Of a stretch of 11,991 bases of DNA, positions 5,433-11,991 are shown piece after piece. Made by a program: the position numbers and the translations under genes. The notes below the pieces were generated by a model. The model made no database searches. It saw only the letters and a list, made by a program, of their open reading frames with translations, and was not told the DNA's origin. The stretch is from Scybalenecus merdavium (GTDB taxonomy: Bacteria > Bacillota > Clostridia > Oscillospirales > Acutalibacteraceae): NCBI GenBank assembly GCA_018714405.1, contig DVNM01000038.1, positions 1 through 11,991 of the forward strand. The letters are read 5' to 3'. How positions within the stretch are numbered: position 1 is the stretch's first letter; the number at the start of each line of letters is the position of its first letter.

Positions 5433-7841
5433 ATGAGCAACCATGTGATCGACGATTTGATTTTGCAGCTTCCGCTGGTCGCCCTGCGCGGCATCGCCAT
5501 TTTTCCGGAGATGATCCTGCACTTTGATGTGGGCCGCAAAAAAAGCATCCATGCACTGCGTGAAGCTGTAAAAAAAGATCAGAATATATTTTTAGTTTTG
5601 CAAAAAGATGTGATGACGGACGATCCGGAAGCCGAAGACCTTTATGAGATCGGCGTGATCGGCCGTATCAAGCAGATTTCCAACATTCCGAATTCCTCCA
5701 ACCTGCGGGTCGCGGTGGAGGGTATCATGCGCGCCCGTTTGTGTGAGATCGTCAGCGACCACGCATTTTTGACGGCGCAGGTGGAGATCCTTGGCGACAC
5801 GATGCCGAGCGATGAGGAAATGCGCTATGCACCGGCCTATGAACGGCTGGTCAAAAAAGAATTTCATAAATACATATCTTTGGCGCCGCGCGCATCGGAC
5901 CATGTTTTAAAGGATATGCTCAAGCTTACACAAAGCGGCGAACTGGCTGACTTTGTTGCGTCGAACGCTTACTTTGACTACAGCGACAAGCAGCTTGTGC
6001 TGGAATGCCTCAATCCGGTCGAACGCCTGAAATGTGTGTACGAGATTTTGGTGCACGAAAACGCCAATTTGCAGACAGAGGCTGAGATCCAGGAAAAGGT
6101 GCGCGCCGAGATCGACAGCAACCAGCGCGAGTATTTTCTGCGTGAAGAGATGCGCGTGATCGCCGATGAGCTTGGCGAAAGCGAAGACCCGCTTGCAGAG
6201 TCCGAGGAATACCGCGCCAAAATCAGCGCGCTGGCTTGCAGCGACGACATCAAGAAAAAGCTGTTCGCCGAGTGCGACAAGCTGATGAAAATGCCTTACG
6301 GTTCGCACGAGGCGACCGTGTCGCGCATTTATCTGGACAAATGTTTGGATATTCCGTTCGGCAAATATACGAAAGACAGTATCAATCTGGACCGTGCGCG
6401 CCGTATTCTGGACAAAGAGCATTACTCGCTCGACAAAGTCAAGGACCGCATTGTGGAAGCGCTTGCGGTTATGAAGCGCAACCCCGATTTTAACGGCCAG
6501 ATCCTTTGCCTATATGGTCCGCCGGGTGTTGGTAAAACTTCTATTGTCAAGTCGCTTGCCGCTTCCATGCACCGCAATTATGTGCGCATTGCGCTGGGTG
6601 GCATCCATGACGAGAGCGAGATCCGTGGCCACCGCAGAACATACATCGGCTCTATGCCCGGCCGTCTTGTGGAGGCTGTGATCAAAAGCAAGGTCATGAA
6701 CCCGATCATTTTGCTCGACGAGATCGACAAGGTCGGCAGCGATTATAAAGGCGACCCGTCTTCTGCGCTGCTGGAGGCGCTTGACCCGGAACAGAATTTT
6801 TCGTTTGAGGATCACTACATAGATTTCCCGGTCGACCTCAGCAAAGTTTTGTTTATTACCACGGCCAATGATCTTTCCACGATCCCGCAGCCGCTTTATG
6901 ACCGCATGGAGGTCATTGAACTGAATTCCTATACGGTGGAGGAAAAGTTCAACATCGCCAAAAAGCATTTGATCCGCAAGCAGATGCAAAAGCATAATCT
7001 GAAAGCTTCGGAATTTAAGATCAATGACCGTGCCATTTACACGCTGATCGAAAATTACGTTTCTGAGGCCGGCGTACGCGGCTTGGAGCGTGCGATCGCG
7101 TCCCTTTGCCGTAAAGCGGTTTTGCAGCTGGAAAGCGGTGCAGATTGTGTTCGTGTGACCGGCAAGAATATAGAAGAATTCTTAGGCCCCAAGAAGTACC
7201 TGGGCGACAAAATCGCAAAAGAAAACCAGGTCGGTGTGGTCAACGGCCTTGCCTGGACGCGCGTCGGCGGCACGCTGCTGCCGATCGAAGTGTCGTCTAT
7301 GGACGGCACCGGCAAAATCGAGATCACCGGCAATCTTGGCCAGGTCATGTCAGAAAGCGCCAAAACGGCCGTCAGCTATGTGCGCAGCCATGCAGATGCG
7401 TTTGGCATCGACAGCTCTTTTTATAAAAATAAAGACCTGCACATCCATGCGCCGGAGGGCGCCGTGCCGAAAGATGGCCCGTCTGCCGGTCTGGCCATTA
7501 CTACGGCGATCGTCTCTGAGCTTTCCGGCGTCCCGATCAAAAGCCATGTGGCTATGACCGGCGAAATCTCCTTGAAAGGCCGTGCGATGGCCATCGGCGG
7601 ACTGAAAGAAAAGTCTATGGCGGCCTATAAAGCGGGCTGCGACACCGTGATCATTCCGAAAGAAAATGAAAAAGATCTGAAGGAGATCAGTGATGAAGTC
7701 AAAGAAAACGTTTCGTTCATTTGTGTGGAAAGTTTTGAAGAAGTTGCTGAAATTGCACTTGATCGAAAACCTGAGAGCATTCAAATAAACCACCCCTTAA
7801 TGAATCCGGGCGTTAAAAAAGTGCCTGCGATCGCACAATAG
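5433..7841 (+). CDS. lon: ATP-dependent protease Lon (802 aa)
   Basis: Lon is a cytoplasmic AAA+ protease, with ATPase and serine-lysine protease on one chain, that degrades damaged and short-lived regulatory proteins. The N-terminal substrate domain starts with LPLVALRGIAIFP (about 13-25). Walker A is GPPGVGKT (362-369) and Walker B IILLDE (425-430), with GHRRTYIGSMPG (399-410) nearby. The C-terminal protease domain has the catalytic Ser684 in KDGPSAG and Lys727 in GGLKEKS, with the usual 43-residue spacing. After the last conserved helix there is a tail of about 25 residues ending in KKVPAIAQ. ATG 5433 is chosen over an in-frame ATG at 5376 because that one lies within the promoter, and AAAGGGGAT (5420-5428) precedes 5433. 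The engB start follows the stop by seven bases, the usual lon-engB pairing. Confidence 0.97.
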   Translation: MSNHVIDDLILQLPLVALRGIAIFPEMILHFDVGRKKSIHALREAVKKDQNIFLVLQKDVMTDDPEAEDLYEIGVIGRIKQISNIPNSSNLRVAVEGIMRARLCEIVSDHAFLTAQVEILGDTMPSDEEMRYAPAYERLVKKEFHKYISLAPRASDHVLKDMLKLTQSGELADFVASNAYFDYSDKQLVLECLNPVERLKCVYEILVHENANLQTEAEIQEKVRAEIDSNQREYFLREEMRVIADELGESEDPLAESEEYRAKISALACSDDIKKKLFAECDKLMKMPYGSHEATVSRIYLDKCLDIPFGKYTKDSINLDRARRILDKEHYSLDKVKDRIVEALAVMKRNPDFNGQILCLYGPPGVGKTSIVKSLAASMHRNYVRIALGGIHDESEIRGHRRTYIGSMPGRLVEAVIKSKVMNPIILLDEIDKVGSDYKGDPSSALLEALDPEQNFSFEDHYIDFPVDLSKVLFITTANDLSTIPQPLYDRMEVIELNSYTVEEKFNIAKKHLIRKQMQKHNLKASEFKINDRAIYTLIENYVSEAGVRGLERAIASLCRKAVLQLESGADCVRVTGKNIEEFLGPKKYLGDKIAKENQVGVVNGLAWTRVGGTLLPIEVSSMDGTGKIEITGNLGQVMSESAKTAVSYVRSHADAFGIDSSFYKNKDLHIHAPEGAVPKDGPSAGLAITTAIVSELSGVPIKSHVAMTGEISLKGRAMAIGGLKEKSMAAYKAGCDTVIIPKENEKDLKEISDEVKENVSFICVESFEEVAEIALDRKPESIQINHPLMNPGVKKVPAIAQ

Positions 7842-7848
7842 GTGAAGT

Positions 7849-8439
7849 ATGAATTATAATAAAGCCAAATTTGAAAAAGCCTGCGGTGTGGCGTCTCAGC
7901 TGCCTGCGCCGCAGGGCAGTGAAATCGTTTTCTGCGGCAAGTCCAACGTGGGCAAGTCGTCGCTTCTGAACAAGCTGTTTTCCAGAAAGGCGCTTGCCAA
8001 GGTCAGCGCTGTGCCCGGCAAAACGATCACGATCAATTTTTACGATGTGGACGGCGTCAAGTTTGTTGACCTGCCCGGCTACGGTTACGCCAAGATCTCT
8101 AAAAGCGAAAAGGCGCGCTTTTCCGCTTTGATCGAAACGTATTTCCAATCCAAGCGGCCGGTGCGTCTGGTCGTGGTACTGATCGACATGCGCCACCCGC
8201 CGACCGCTGGCGATCTCGATATGCTGCACTATGTGCAGGAAACCGAGATGCCGTATATTGTCGTGCTGACCAAAAGCGACAAACTGAACAAAACCGAGTA
8301 CAAAGCCCGGCTGAACAGCCTGCCGGGCGAACTCGGCTGCCCGGAATCTGTTGCGGTCATTGCGGCTTCGTCCAAAAACGGGCAGGGAATTGATGAAATC
8401 AAGCAGCACATAGAAACTGCTGTGGAAAAAGGAGAATAG
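7849..8439 (+). CDS. engB: Ribosome biogenesis GTP-binding protein EngB/YsxC (YihA family, 196 aa)
   Basis: This small essential GTPase assists late 50S ribosomal subunit assembly. The G motifs are complete: G1 GKSNVGKS (30-37), G2 threonine in PGKTITIN (57-64), G3 DLPG (74-77), G4 TKSD (141-144) and a G5-like AASS (172-175). The sequence SNVGKSSLLNKL and DLPGYGYA are distinctive for EngB among small GTPases. Length is normal. Its ribosome binding site (AGGTGAAG, 7840-7847) overlaps the lon stop codon, so translation is probably coupled to lon. The lysA-like gene begins four bases after its stop. Confidence 0.96.
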   Translation: MNYNKAKFEKACGVASQLPAPQGSEIVFCGKSNVGKSSLLNKLFSRKALAKVSAVPGKTITINFYDVDGVKFVDLPGYGYAKISKSEKARFSALIETYFQSKRPVRLVVVLIDMRHPPTAGDLDMLHYVQETEMPYIVVLTKSDKLNKTEYKARLNSLPGELGCPESVAVIAASSKNGQGIDEIKQHIETAVEKGE

Positions 8440-8443
8440 AAAA

Positions 8444-9736
8444 ATGCAAAAAACACCTTTTATCAGTGCCGATGCACTGCAGAAGATCGCGGCCGAGCAT
8501 CCTACGCCGTTTTATCTTTACGATGAAAAGGGCATCCGCGAGAATGCTGAAAACCTCTATAAAGCGTTTTCCTGGAACAAGGGCTTCAAAGAGTATTTTG
8601 CCGTAAAAGCTACGCCGAATCCCTTTATTATTCAGATCTTGCGTGAATACGGCTGCGGCTGTGACTGCTCGTCCAAAACGGAACTGATGCTCTCAAAAGC
8701 GATCGGTGCCGTCGGCGAGGACGTTATGTTTTCCTCCAACGACACGCCGGATGACGAGTTTAAATATGCCTATGACATGGGCGCGATCATCAATCTGGAC
8801 GATATTACGCACATTGAATCTGTGGAAAAGGCCGTGGGATGCCTGCCGAAAAAAATGTGCTGCCGTTACAATCCGGGCGGCGTGTTTAAAATCAGCAACG
8901 GCATTATGGACAACCCCGGCGATGCCAAGTACGGCATGACGACCGAGCAGATCATCGAAGCGTATAAGATCCTGAAAGCAAAAGGTGTAGAACAGTTCGG
9001 CCTGCACGCGTTTCTGGCCAGCAATACCGTGACGAATGATTATTATCCACTGCTTGCCAAAGTGCTTTTTGAGCTGGCTGTGCGCATTAAAAACGAGACC
9101 GGTGTCAAAATCTCCTTTATCAACTTGTCCGGCGGTATCGGCATCCCCTATAGGCCCGACCAGGAGCCGAACGACATTTTTAAAATCGGCGATGGGGTGC
9201 ACAAGGTATATCAGGACGTGCTGGAACCGGCCGGTCTCGGCGATGTTGCGATTTATACAGAGCTGGGCCGTTACATGCTTGGCCCTTACGGTGCGCTCGT
9301 CACCAAAGCCATCCATGAAAAGCACACGCACAAAGAGTATATCGGCGTAGATGCCTGTGCGGCCAACCTGATGCGCCCGGCCATTTACGGCGCTTACCAC
9401 CATATTACCGTTATGGGCAAGGAAGATGCCGCCTGTGACCATACATACGATGTGACCGGCTCGCTTTGCGAAAACAACGACAAGTTTGCCGTAGACCGCA
9501 AGCTGCCGAAGATCGACATGGGCGATCTGCTCTTTATTCACGATGCCGGCGCGCATGGCTTTGCCATGGGCTATAACTATAACGGCAAGCTGCGCTCTGC
9601 CGAATACCTGTATAAAACCGACGGCAGCGTGCAGATGATCCGCCGTGCCGAGGAACCCCGTGATTATTTCGCCACATTCGACTGTTTCGACTTTTATGAC
9701 CGCGTTCTGAAAACAGATACACAGGAAAATATGTGA
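8444..9736 (+). CDS. lysA: Diaminopimelate decarboxylase-like PLP enzyme (430 aa)
   Basis: This is a fold type III (alanine racemase-like) PLP decarboxylase. The closest role is meso-diaminopimelate to L-lysine plus CO2, the last step of lysine synthesis. The PLP lysine is K55 in YFAVKATPNP. The glycine-rich phosphate loop is LSGGIGIPYRPD (228-239), and the second-subunit motif is GSLCENND (339-346), including C342 and E343. Two motifs differ from classical LysA: the histidine strand reads GLHAFLASN (186-194) rather than H-x-H-x-G-S-Q, and the phosphate/substrate motif reads ELGR (273-276) rather than EPGR. I believe a clostridial/Bacteroides subgroup annotated LysA shares these, but substrate is less certain than fold. 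ATG 8444 has GGAGAA at 8431-8436. It is the third gene of the lon operon; the next promoter starts nine bases after its stop. Confidence 0.85.
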   Translation: MQKTPFISADALQKIAAEHPTPFYLYDEKGIRENAENLYKAFSWNKGFKEYFAVKATPNPFIIQILREYGCGCDCSSKTELMLSKAIGAVGEDVMFSSNDTPDDEFKYAYDMGAIINLDDITHIESVEKAVGCLPKKMCCRYNPGGVFKISNGIMDNPGDAKYGMTTEQIIEAYKILKAKGVEQFGLHAFLASNTVTNDYYPLLAKVLFELAVRIKNETGVKISFINLSGGIGIPYRPDQEPNDIFKIGDGVHKVYQDVLEPAGLGDVAIYTELGRYMLGPYGALVTKAIHEKHTHKEYIGVDACAANLMRPAIYGAYHHITVMGKEDAACDHTYDVTGSLCENNDKFAVDRKLPKIDMGDLLFIHDAGAHGFAMGYNYNGKLRSAEYLYKTDGSVQMIRRAEEPRDYFATFDCFDFYDRVLKTDTQENM

Positions 9737-9744
9737 TCTTCCTC

Positions 9745-9773
9745 TTTACTTTCACGGTTTAGTGTGGTAAAAT
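9745..9773 (+). promoter_or_regulatory. Sigma-A promoter of the yerC-methyltransferase-hslO operon
   Basis: TTTACT (9745-9750), a 17-base spacer and TAAAAT (9768-9773), with TG-G at 9765-9767 making an extended -10. The expected start is near 9780, about 18 bases before the ATG at 9798. No terminator hairpin is visible between the lysA-like stop and this promoter, so read-through from upstream is possible. Confidence 0.7.
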
Positions 9774-9797
9774 AGAAGCCGCTGAAGGGGGATCGAC

Positions 9798-10103
9798 ATG
9801 AACAAAAAACTGAACGACGAAAACCTGCATTTTCTGTTTCAGGCCGTTTTAAGCCTGGAAAATATGGAAGAATGCTACGACTTTTTTGAAGACCTCTGCA
9901 CCGTGCAAGAGCTGAAGGCGCTGTCCCAGCGCATTGTCGTGGCCAAAATGCTCAGTGAAAATTGTGTTTATACCGACATTGTGGACAAGACCGGTGCCAG
10001 CACGGCTACCATCAGCCGCGTCAACCGCTCCCTGCAGTATGGCTGCGACGGGTATGACAAAATTTTTGAACGCATTCGGGAGAATGAGAATGAGCAGTTA
10101 TGA
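9798..10103 (+). CDS. YerC/YecD-family TrpR-like DNA-binding protein (101 aa)
   Basis: This is a small helical DNA-binding protein of the TrpR-like superfamily, group YerC/YecD, found widely in Firmicutes. The N-terminal half (FLFQAVLSLENMEECYDFFEDLCT) has the family pattern. It is followed by T-x-x-E-L-x-A-L-x-Q-R (about 35-45) and a helix-turn-helix at about 58-82 (YTDIVDKTGASTATISRVNR). Length matches the family. Its target and any effector are unknown; a tryptophan-binding role cannot be assumed. The ribosome binding site is GAAGGGGGAT (9784-9793). It is first in an operon with a methyltransferase, whose start overlaps its end by 14 bases, and hslO. Confidence 0.88.
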   Translation: MNKKLNDENLHFLFQAVLSLENMEECYDFFEDLCTVQELKALSQRIVVAKMLSENCVYTDIVDKTGASTATISRVNRSLQYGCDGYDKIFERIRENENEQL

Positions 10104-10842
10104 CGTTTTGTCGCTTGCCTACGATCAGCTCACAGACAATGTAGAGTATGAAGCCAGAAGTAAGTATATTTCTGGCTTTTTTCATCGCTTCGGGATCGCA
10201 GACGGCATTTTGTTGGATCTGGCCTGCGGCAGCGGCCGGCTGACGGTGCTGCTGGCGCAGATGGGCTACGATATGATCGGAGCGGATGCCAGCGCCGGCA
10301 TGCTCTCGTACGCGCAGGCGCGTGCAGCGGATGCCGGTGTGGATGTTCGCTTTATTTGTCAGGATATGCGCGATCTGGACCTTTACGGTACGGTGCGCGG
10401 CTGTGTCTGCAGTCTGGATTCCATCAATCACCTGACCTCGCTTGCCGATGTACAAATGGTTTTTCAAAAGGTCTCTCTGTTTACCGAGCCCGGCGGTCTG
10501 TTTGTTTTTGATGTGAACACCATTTATAAGCACCGTTATGTGCTAAAAGACAATGTGTTCGCCTTTGAGACGGACGATTTTTTCCTGACCTGGCAGAATG
10601 AACTGCAGCCAGACGGCGTTACCGTTTGCAATACCGTAGATTTGTTTTACACGGAAAACGGCGGCGTGTACCGCCGCGAGAGCGAATCTTTTTTGGAAAA
10701 GGCATATTCTGTGGGCGCGCTGCAAAAAGCGGCTGAATCGGCCGGCTTTGAAATTTGCGGTATTTATGACGACATGACCGCGCACCCGCCGACGCCCCTG
10801 AGTGAAAGAATATATTTTGTATGCAGAAAAAAGGACGGATAA
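10090..10842 (+). CDS. Class I SAM-dependent methyltransferase (250 aa)
   Basis: This is a Rossmann-fold methyltransferase of unknown substrate. Motif I is LLDLACGSGRLT (41-52). The acidic residue that binds the SAM ribose is D66 in IGADASAGML. A motif II/III-like region gives FICQDMRDLDL (88-98), and VCSLDSINHL (106-115) and the strand GGLFVFDVNT (135-144) complete the fold. The latter half (165-225) is a beta-rich cap, as in the methyltransferase group with a C-terminal extension. ATG 10090 is preferred over ATG 10084 because the GGGAG at 10078-10082 is seven bases away from it rather than one. The frame is open upstream inside the YerC gene, but this is a shadow of that gene. It overlaps the YerC gene by 14 bases and is followed by hslO after one base, so the three are almost certainly cotranscribed. 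Confidence 0.88.
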   Translation: MSSYDVLSLAYDQLTDNVEYEARSKYISGFFHRFGIADGILLDLACGSGRLTVLLAQMGYDMIGADASAGMLSYAQARAADAGVDVRFICQDMRDLDLYGTVRGCVCSLDSINHLTSLADVQMVFQKVSLFTEPGGLFVFDVNTIYKHRYVLKDNVFAFETDDFFLTWQNELQPDGVTVCNTVDLFYTENGGVYRRESESFLEKAYSVGALQKAAESAGFEICGIYDDMTAHPPTPLSERIYFVCRKKDG

Positions 10843-10843
10843 A

Positions 10844-11728
10844 ATGGGTAAGACAGTTCGTTATATAACTGACGACGGCAGCGCATTTGTAATGGCTGCC
10901 GACACGACCAACATCGTTTCTCAAATGGAGGCGTACCACAAAACTTCTGCAGTCGTTTCAGCGGCGCTTGGCCGTTTGCTGACGGCTGCATCCATGATGG
11001 GCATTTTGCTCAAGGGCCGGGACGACAGTGTCACACTGCGTCTAAACGGCGACGGTCCGGCCGGCGCGCTGATCGCTGTGTCGGACAGTGCGGGCAACCC
11101 GCGCGGCTATGTGCAAAACCCGGTCGTGGAGCTGCCGCTCAACGCACGCGGCAAGCTGGATGTGGCCGGTGCTGTCGGCAGGGAAGGGTATCTTTATGTC
11201 GTAAAAGATATTGGCCTGAAAGAGCCGTACAGCGGCGCTGTACCGATCGTGTCCGGTGAGATCGCCGAAGATATTACGAACTATTTTGCAACGTCTGAGC
11301 AGATCCCGACCGTTTGCGCGCTCGGCGTACTTGTCAATCCGGATCTGACGATCCGAACGGCCGGTGGTTTTTTGATCCAGCTGCTGCCCGGCGCGGATGA
11401 ATCTGTTATTGAACGGGTAGAGCAGGCGGTAAGGGACATTCGCCCGGTCACGGAAATGCTCGATCGCGGCATGACGCCCGACGATATCGCTCAGGCGGCT
11501 CTTAGTGGCTTTTCGCTTGAAAAGCTGGATGAAACGTTTACCGAATACCGCTGCACCTGCACAAGGGCGCGTGTGGAAAATGCGCTGCTTTCTACCGGTG
11601 CAGAAGAACTGACGTCCATGCTGCAGGACTGCCCGGTGCATGTGGAGTGCCATTTTTGCGACAAGGTGTACGATTTTCAGAAAAACGACATCGAAAAACT
11701 TATCCTAAAATCTTCGCAGAAAAAATGA
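10844..11728 (+). CDS. hslO: Redox-regulated holdase chaperone Hsp33 (294 aa)
   Basis: Hsp33 is a cytoplasmic chaperone, inactive while its four cysteines hold zinc, that is switched on by oxidants plus heat to hold unfolding proteins. The N-terminal domain is typical (VSQMEAYHKTSAVVSAALGR, about 25-44, and GPAGALIAVSD, 71-81). The C-terminal redox switch is C237-x-C239, 29 residues, then C269-x2-C272, within the family's usual spacing. Length is normal. ATG 10844 starts one base after the methyltransferase stop, with AAGGACGG (10831-10838) as ribosome binding site; the upstream in-frame ATG at 10802 is disfavoured because the sequence MGKTVRYITDDGSAF aligns with the family start. No clear terminator follows; the next feature is the tRNA promoter at 11749. 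Confidence 0.96.
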   Translation: MGKTVRYITDDGSAFVMAADTTNIVSQMEAYHKTSAVVSAALGRLLTAASMMGILLKGRDDSVTLRLNGDGPAGALIAVSDSAGNPRGYVQNPVVELPLNARGKLDVAGAVGREGYLYVVKDIGLKEPYSGAVPIVSGEIAEDITNYFATSEQIPTVCALGVLVNPDLTIRTAGGFLIQLLPGADESVIERVEQAVRDIRPVTEMLDRGMTPDDIAQAALSGFSLEKLDETFTEYRCTCTRARVENALLSTGAEELTSMLQDCPVHVECHFCDKVYDFQKNDIEKLILKSSQKK

Positions 11729-11748
11729 GAAAAAAATAAAAAAAGTGG

Positions 11749-11777
11749 TTGACTTTTCGGGTAAGTTTTGGTATTAT
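11749..11777 (+). promoter_or_regulatory. Strong sigma-A promoter of the tRNA array
   Basis: TTGACT (11749-11754), a 17-base spacer and TATTAT (11772-11777), each five of six to consensus, in an A/T-rich stretch just after hslO. The expected start is near 11784, about 28 bases before the first tRNA, which suits a stable-RNA promoter. Confidence 0.8.
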
Positions 11778-11811
11778 TATATCCGTCGCTGATACAGAAA
11801 AGCGACACAAC

Positions 11812-11887
11812 GGGAGCATAGCTCAGCTGGGAGAGCATCTGCCTTACAAGCAGGGGGTCACAGGTTCGAGCCCTGTTGTTCCCACCA
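11812..11887 (+). tRNA. tRNA-Val (anticodon TAC)
   Basis: The cloverleaf is complete. Acceptor GGGAGCA (11812-11818) pairs with TGTTCCC (11877-11883) with one G-T pair, the D arm starts with GCTC, and the anticodon stem TCTGC/GCAGG surrounds the loop CTTACAA with anticodon TAC at 11845-11847. The T arm is ACAGG-TTCGAGC-CCTGT. Discriminator A and an encoded CCA (11885-11887) end the gene. It reads GTA and, by wobble, other valine codons. Confidence 0.95.
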
Positions 11888-11892
11888 CAAAT

Positions 11893-11969
11893 GGCCCGGT
11901 AGTTCAGTTGGTTAGAACGCCAGCCTGTCACGCTGGAGGTCGACGGTTCGAGCCCGTTCCGGGTCGCCA
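11893..11969 (+). tRNA. tRNA-Asp (anticodon GTC)
   Basis: Acceptor GGCCCGG (11893-11899) pairs with CCGGGTC (11959-11965) with one G-T pair. The anticodon stem CCAGC/GCTGG surrounds CTGTCAC with anticodon GTC at 11927-11929. The T loop is TTCGAGC, the discriminator is G and CCA is encoded (11967-11969). It begins five bases after tRNA-Val and reads aspartate codons GAC and GAT. Confidence 0.95.
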
Positions 11970-11974
11970 TTTGT

Positions 11975-11991
11975 GCTTCTGTAGCTCAGTC
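11975..11991 (+). tRNA. 5' end of a third tRNA, cut by the window end
   Basis: GCTTCTG (a seven-base acceptor strand), then TA at positions 8-9 and GCTCAGT of the D arm, begins five bases after tRNA-Asp, the same spacing as between the first two. The anticodon is outside the window, so the amino acid cannot be read. The acceptor start is compatible with a threonine tRNA, but this is a guess. Confidence 0.8.

Noticed and set aside
9934..10089. N-terminal extension of the methyltransferase inside the YerC gene
   Set aside because: The extension reads Arg/Ser/Pro-rich shadow sequence of the YerC frame; the methyltransferase pattern and the ribosome binding site both point to ATG 10090.
11677..11970. 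Minus-strand open frame of 97 codons with NNRARTCDPLLVRQMLSQLSY
   Set aside because: This is the antisense reading of the tRNA-Val and tRNA-Asp genes, a well-known false protein in databases.

Overview
This looks like a chromosomal housekeeping segment from a Gram-positive anaerobe, most likely a Clostridia member near the Ruminococcaceae/Oscillospirales. The basis is the protein types and gene order (trigger factor-clpP-clpX-lon-engB, a YerC/TrpR-like regulator, a DUF1540 protein), strong GGAGG-type ribosome binding sites, roughly balanced base composition, and tRNA genes that encode their CCA ends. No species is claimed. I saw no mobile element, CRISPR array, phage gene or obvious foreign island, and no gap between genes longer than about 145 bases.

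Layout. Positions 1-380 hold the 3' end of threonine synthase (thrC). A membrane-anchored protein of unknown function follows at 430-990. A perfect 13-bp hairpin at 1021-1049 separates it from a convergent, very small Cys-rich DUF1540 gene on the minus strand (1064-1234). Divergent from that is a calcineurin-like metallophosphoesterase (1306-1992). A clear sigma-A promoter (1998-2026) then starts a proteostasis operon: trigger factor (tig), clpP and clpX, to 5290. A long stem with a T tract (5303-5385) appears to end this operon, and the lon promoter is built into its 3' arm. lon, engB (ribosome-biogenesis GTPase) and a lysA-like decarboxylase are packed 4-7 bases apart (5433-9736). A third promoter (9745-9773) drives a YerC-type HTH regulator, an overlapping SAM methyltransferase and hslO (Hsp33), to 11728. 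A strong promoter (11749-11777) then feeds a tRNA array: Val(TAC), Asp(GTC) and the first bases of a third tRNA cut by the window end.

How the genes work together. The core is protein quality control. Trigger factor meets nascent chains, ClpXP and Lon degrade misfolded or regulatory proteins, and Hsp33 holds unfolding proteins under oxidative stress. EngB supports 50S assembly. thrC and the lysA-like gene are aspartate-family amino-acid genes, one at each side of the proteostasis block.

I did not find an exciting undescribed system here. The items most worth a second look are the unannotated DUF1540 gene, the shared clpX terminator/lon promoter, and the atypical active-site motifs of the lysA-like enzyme.
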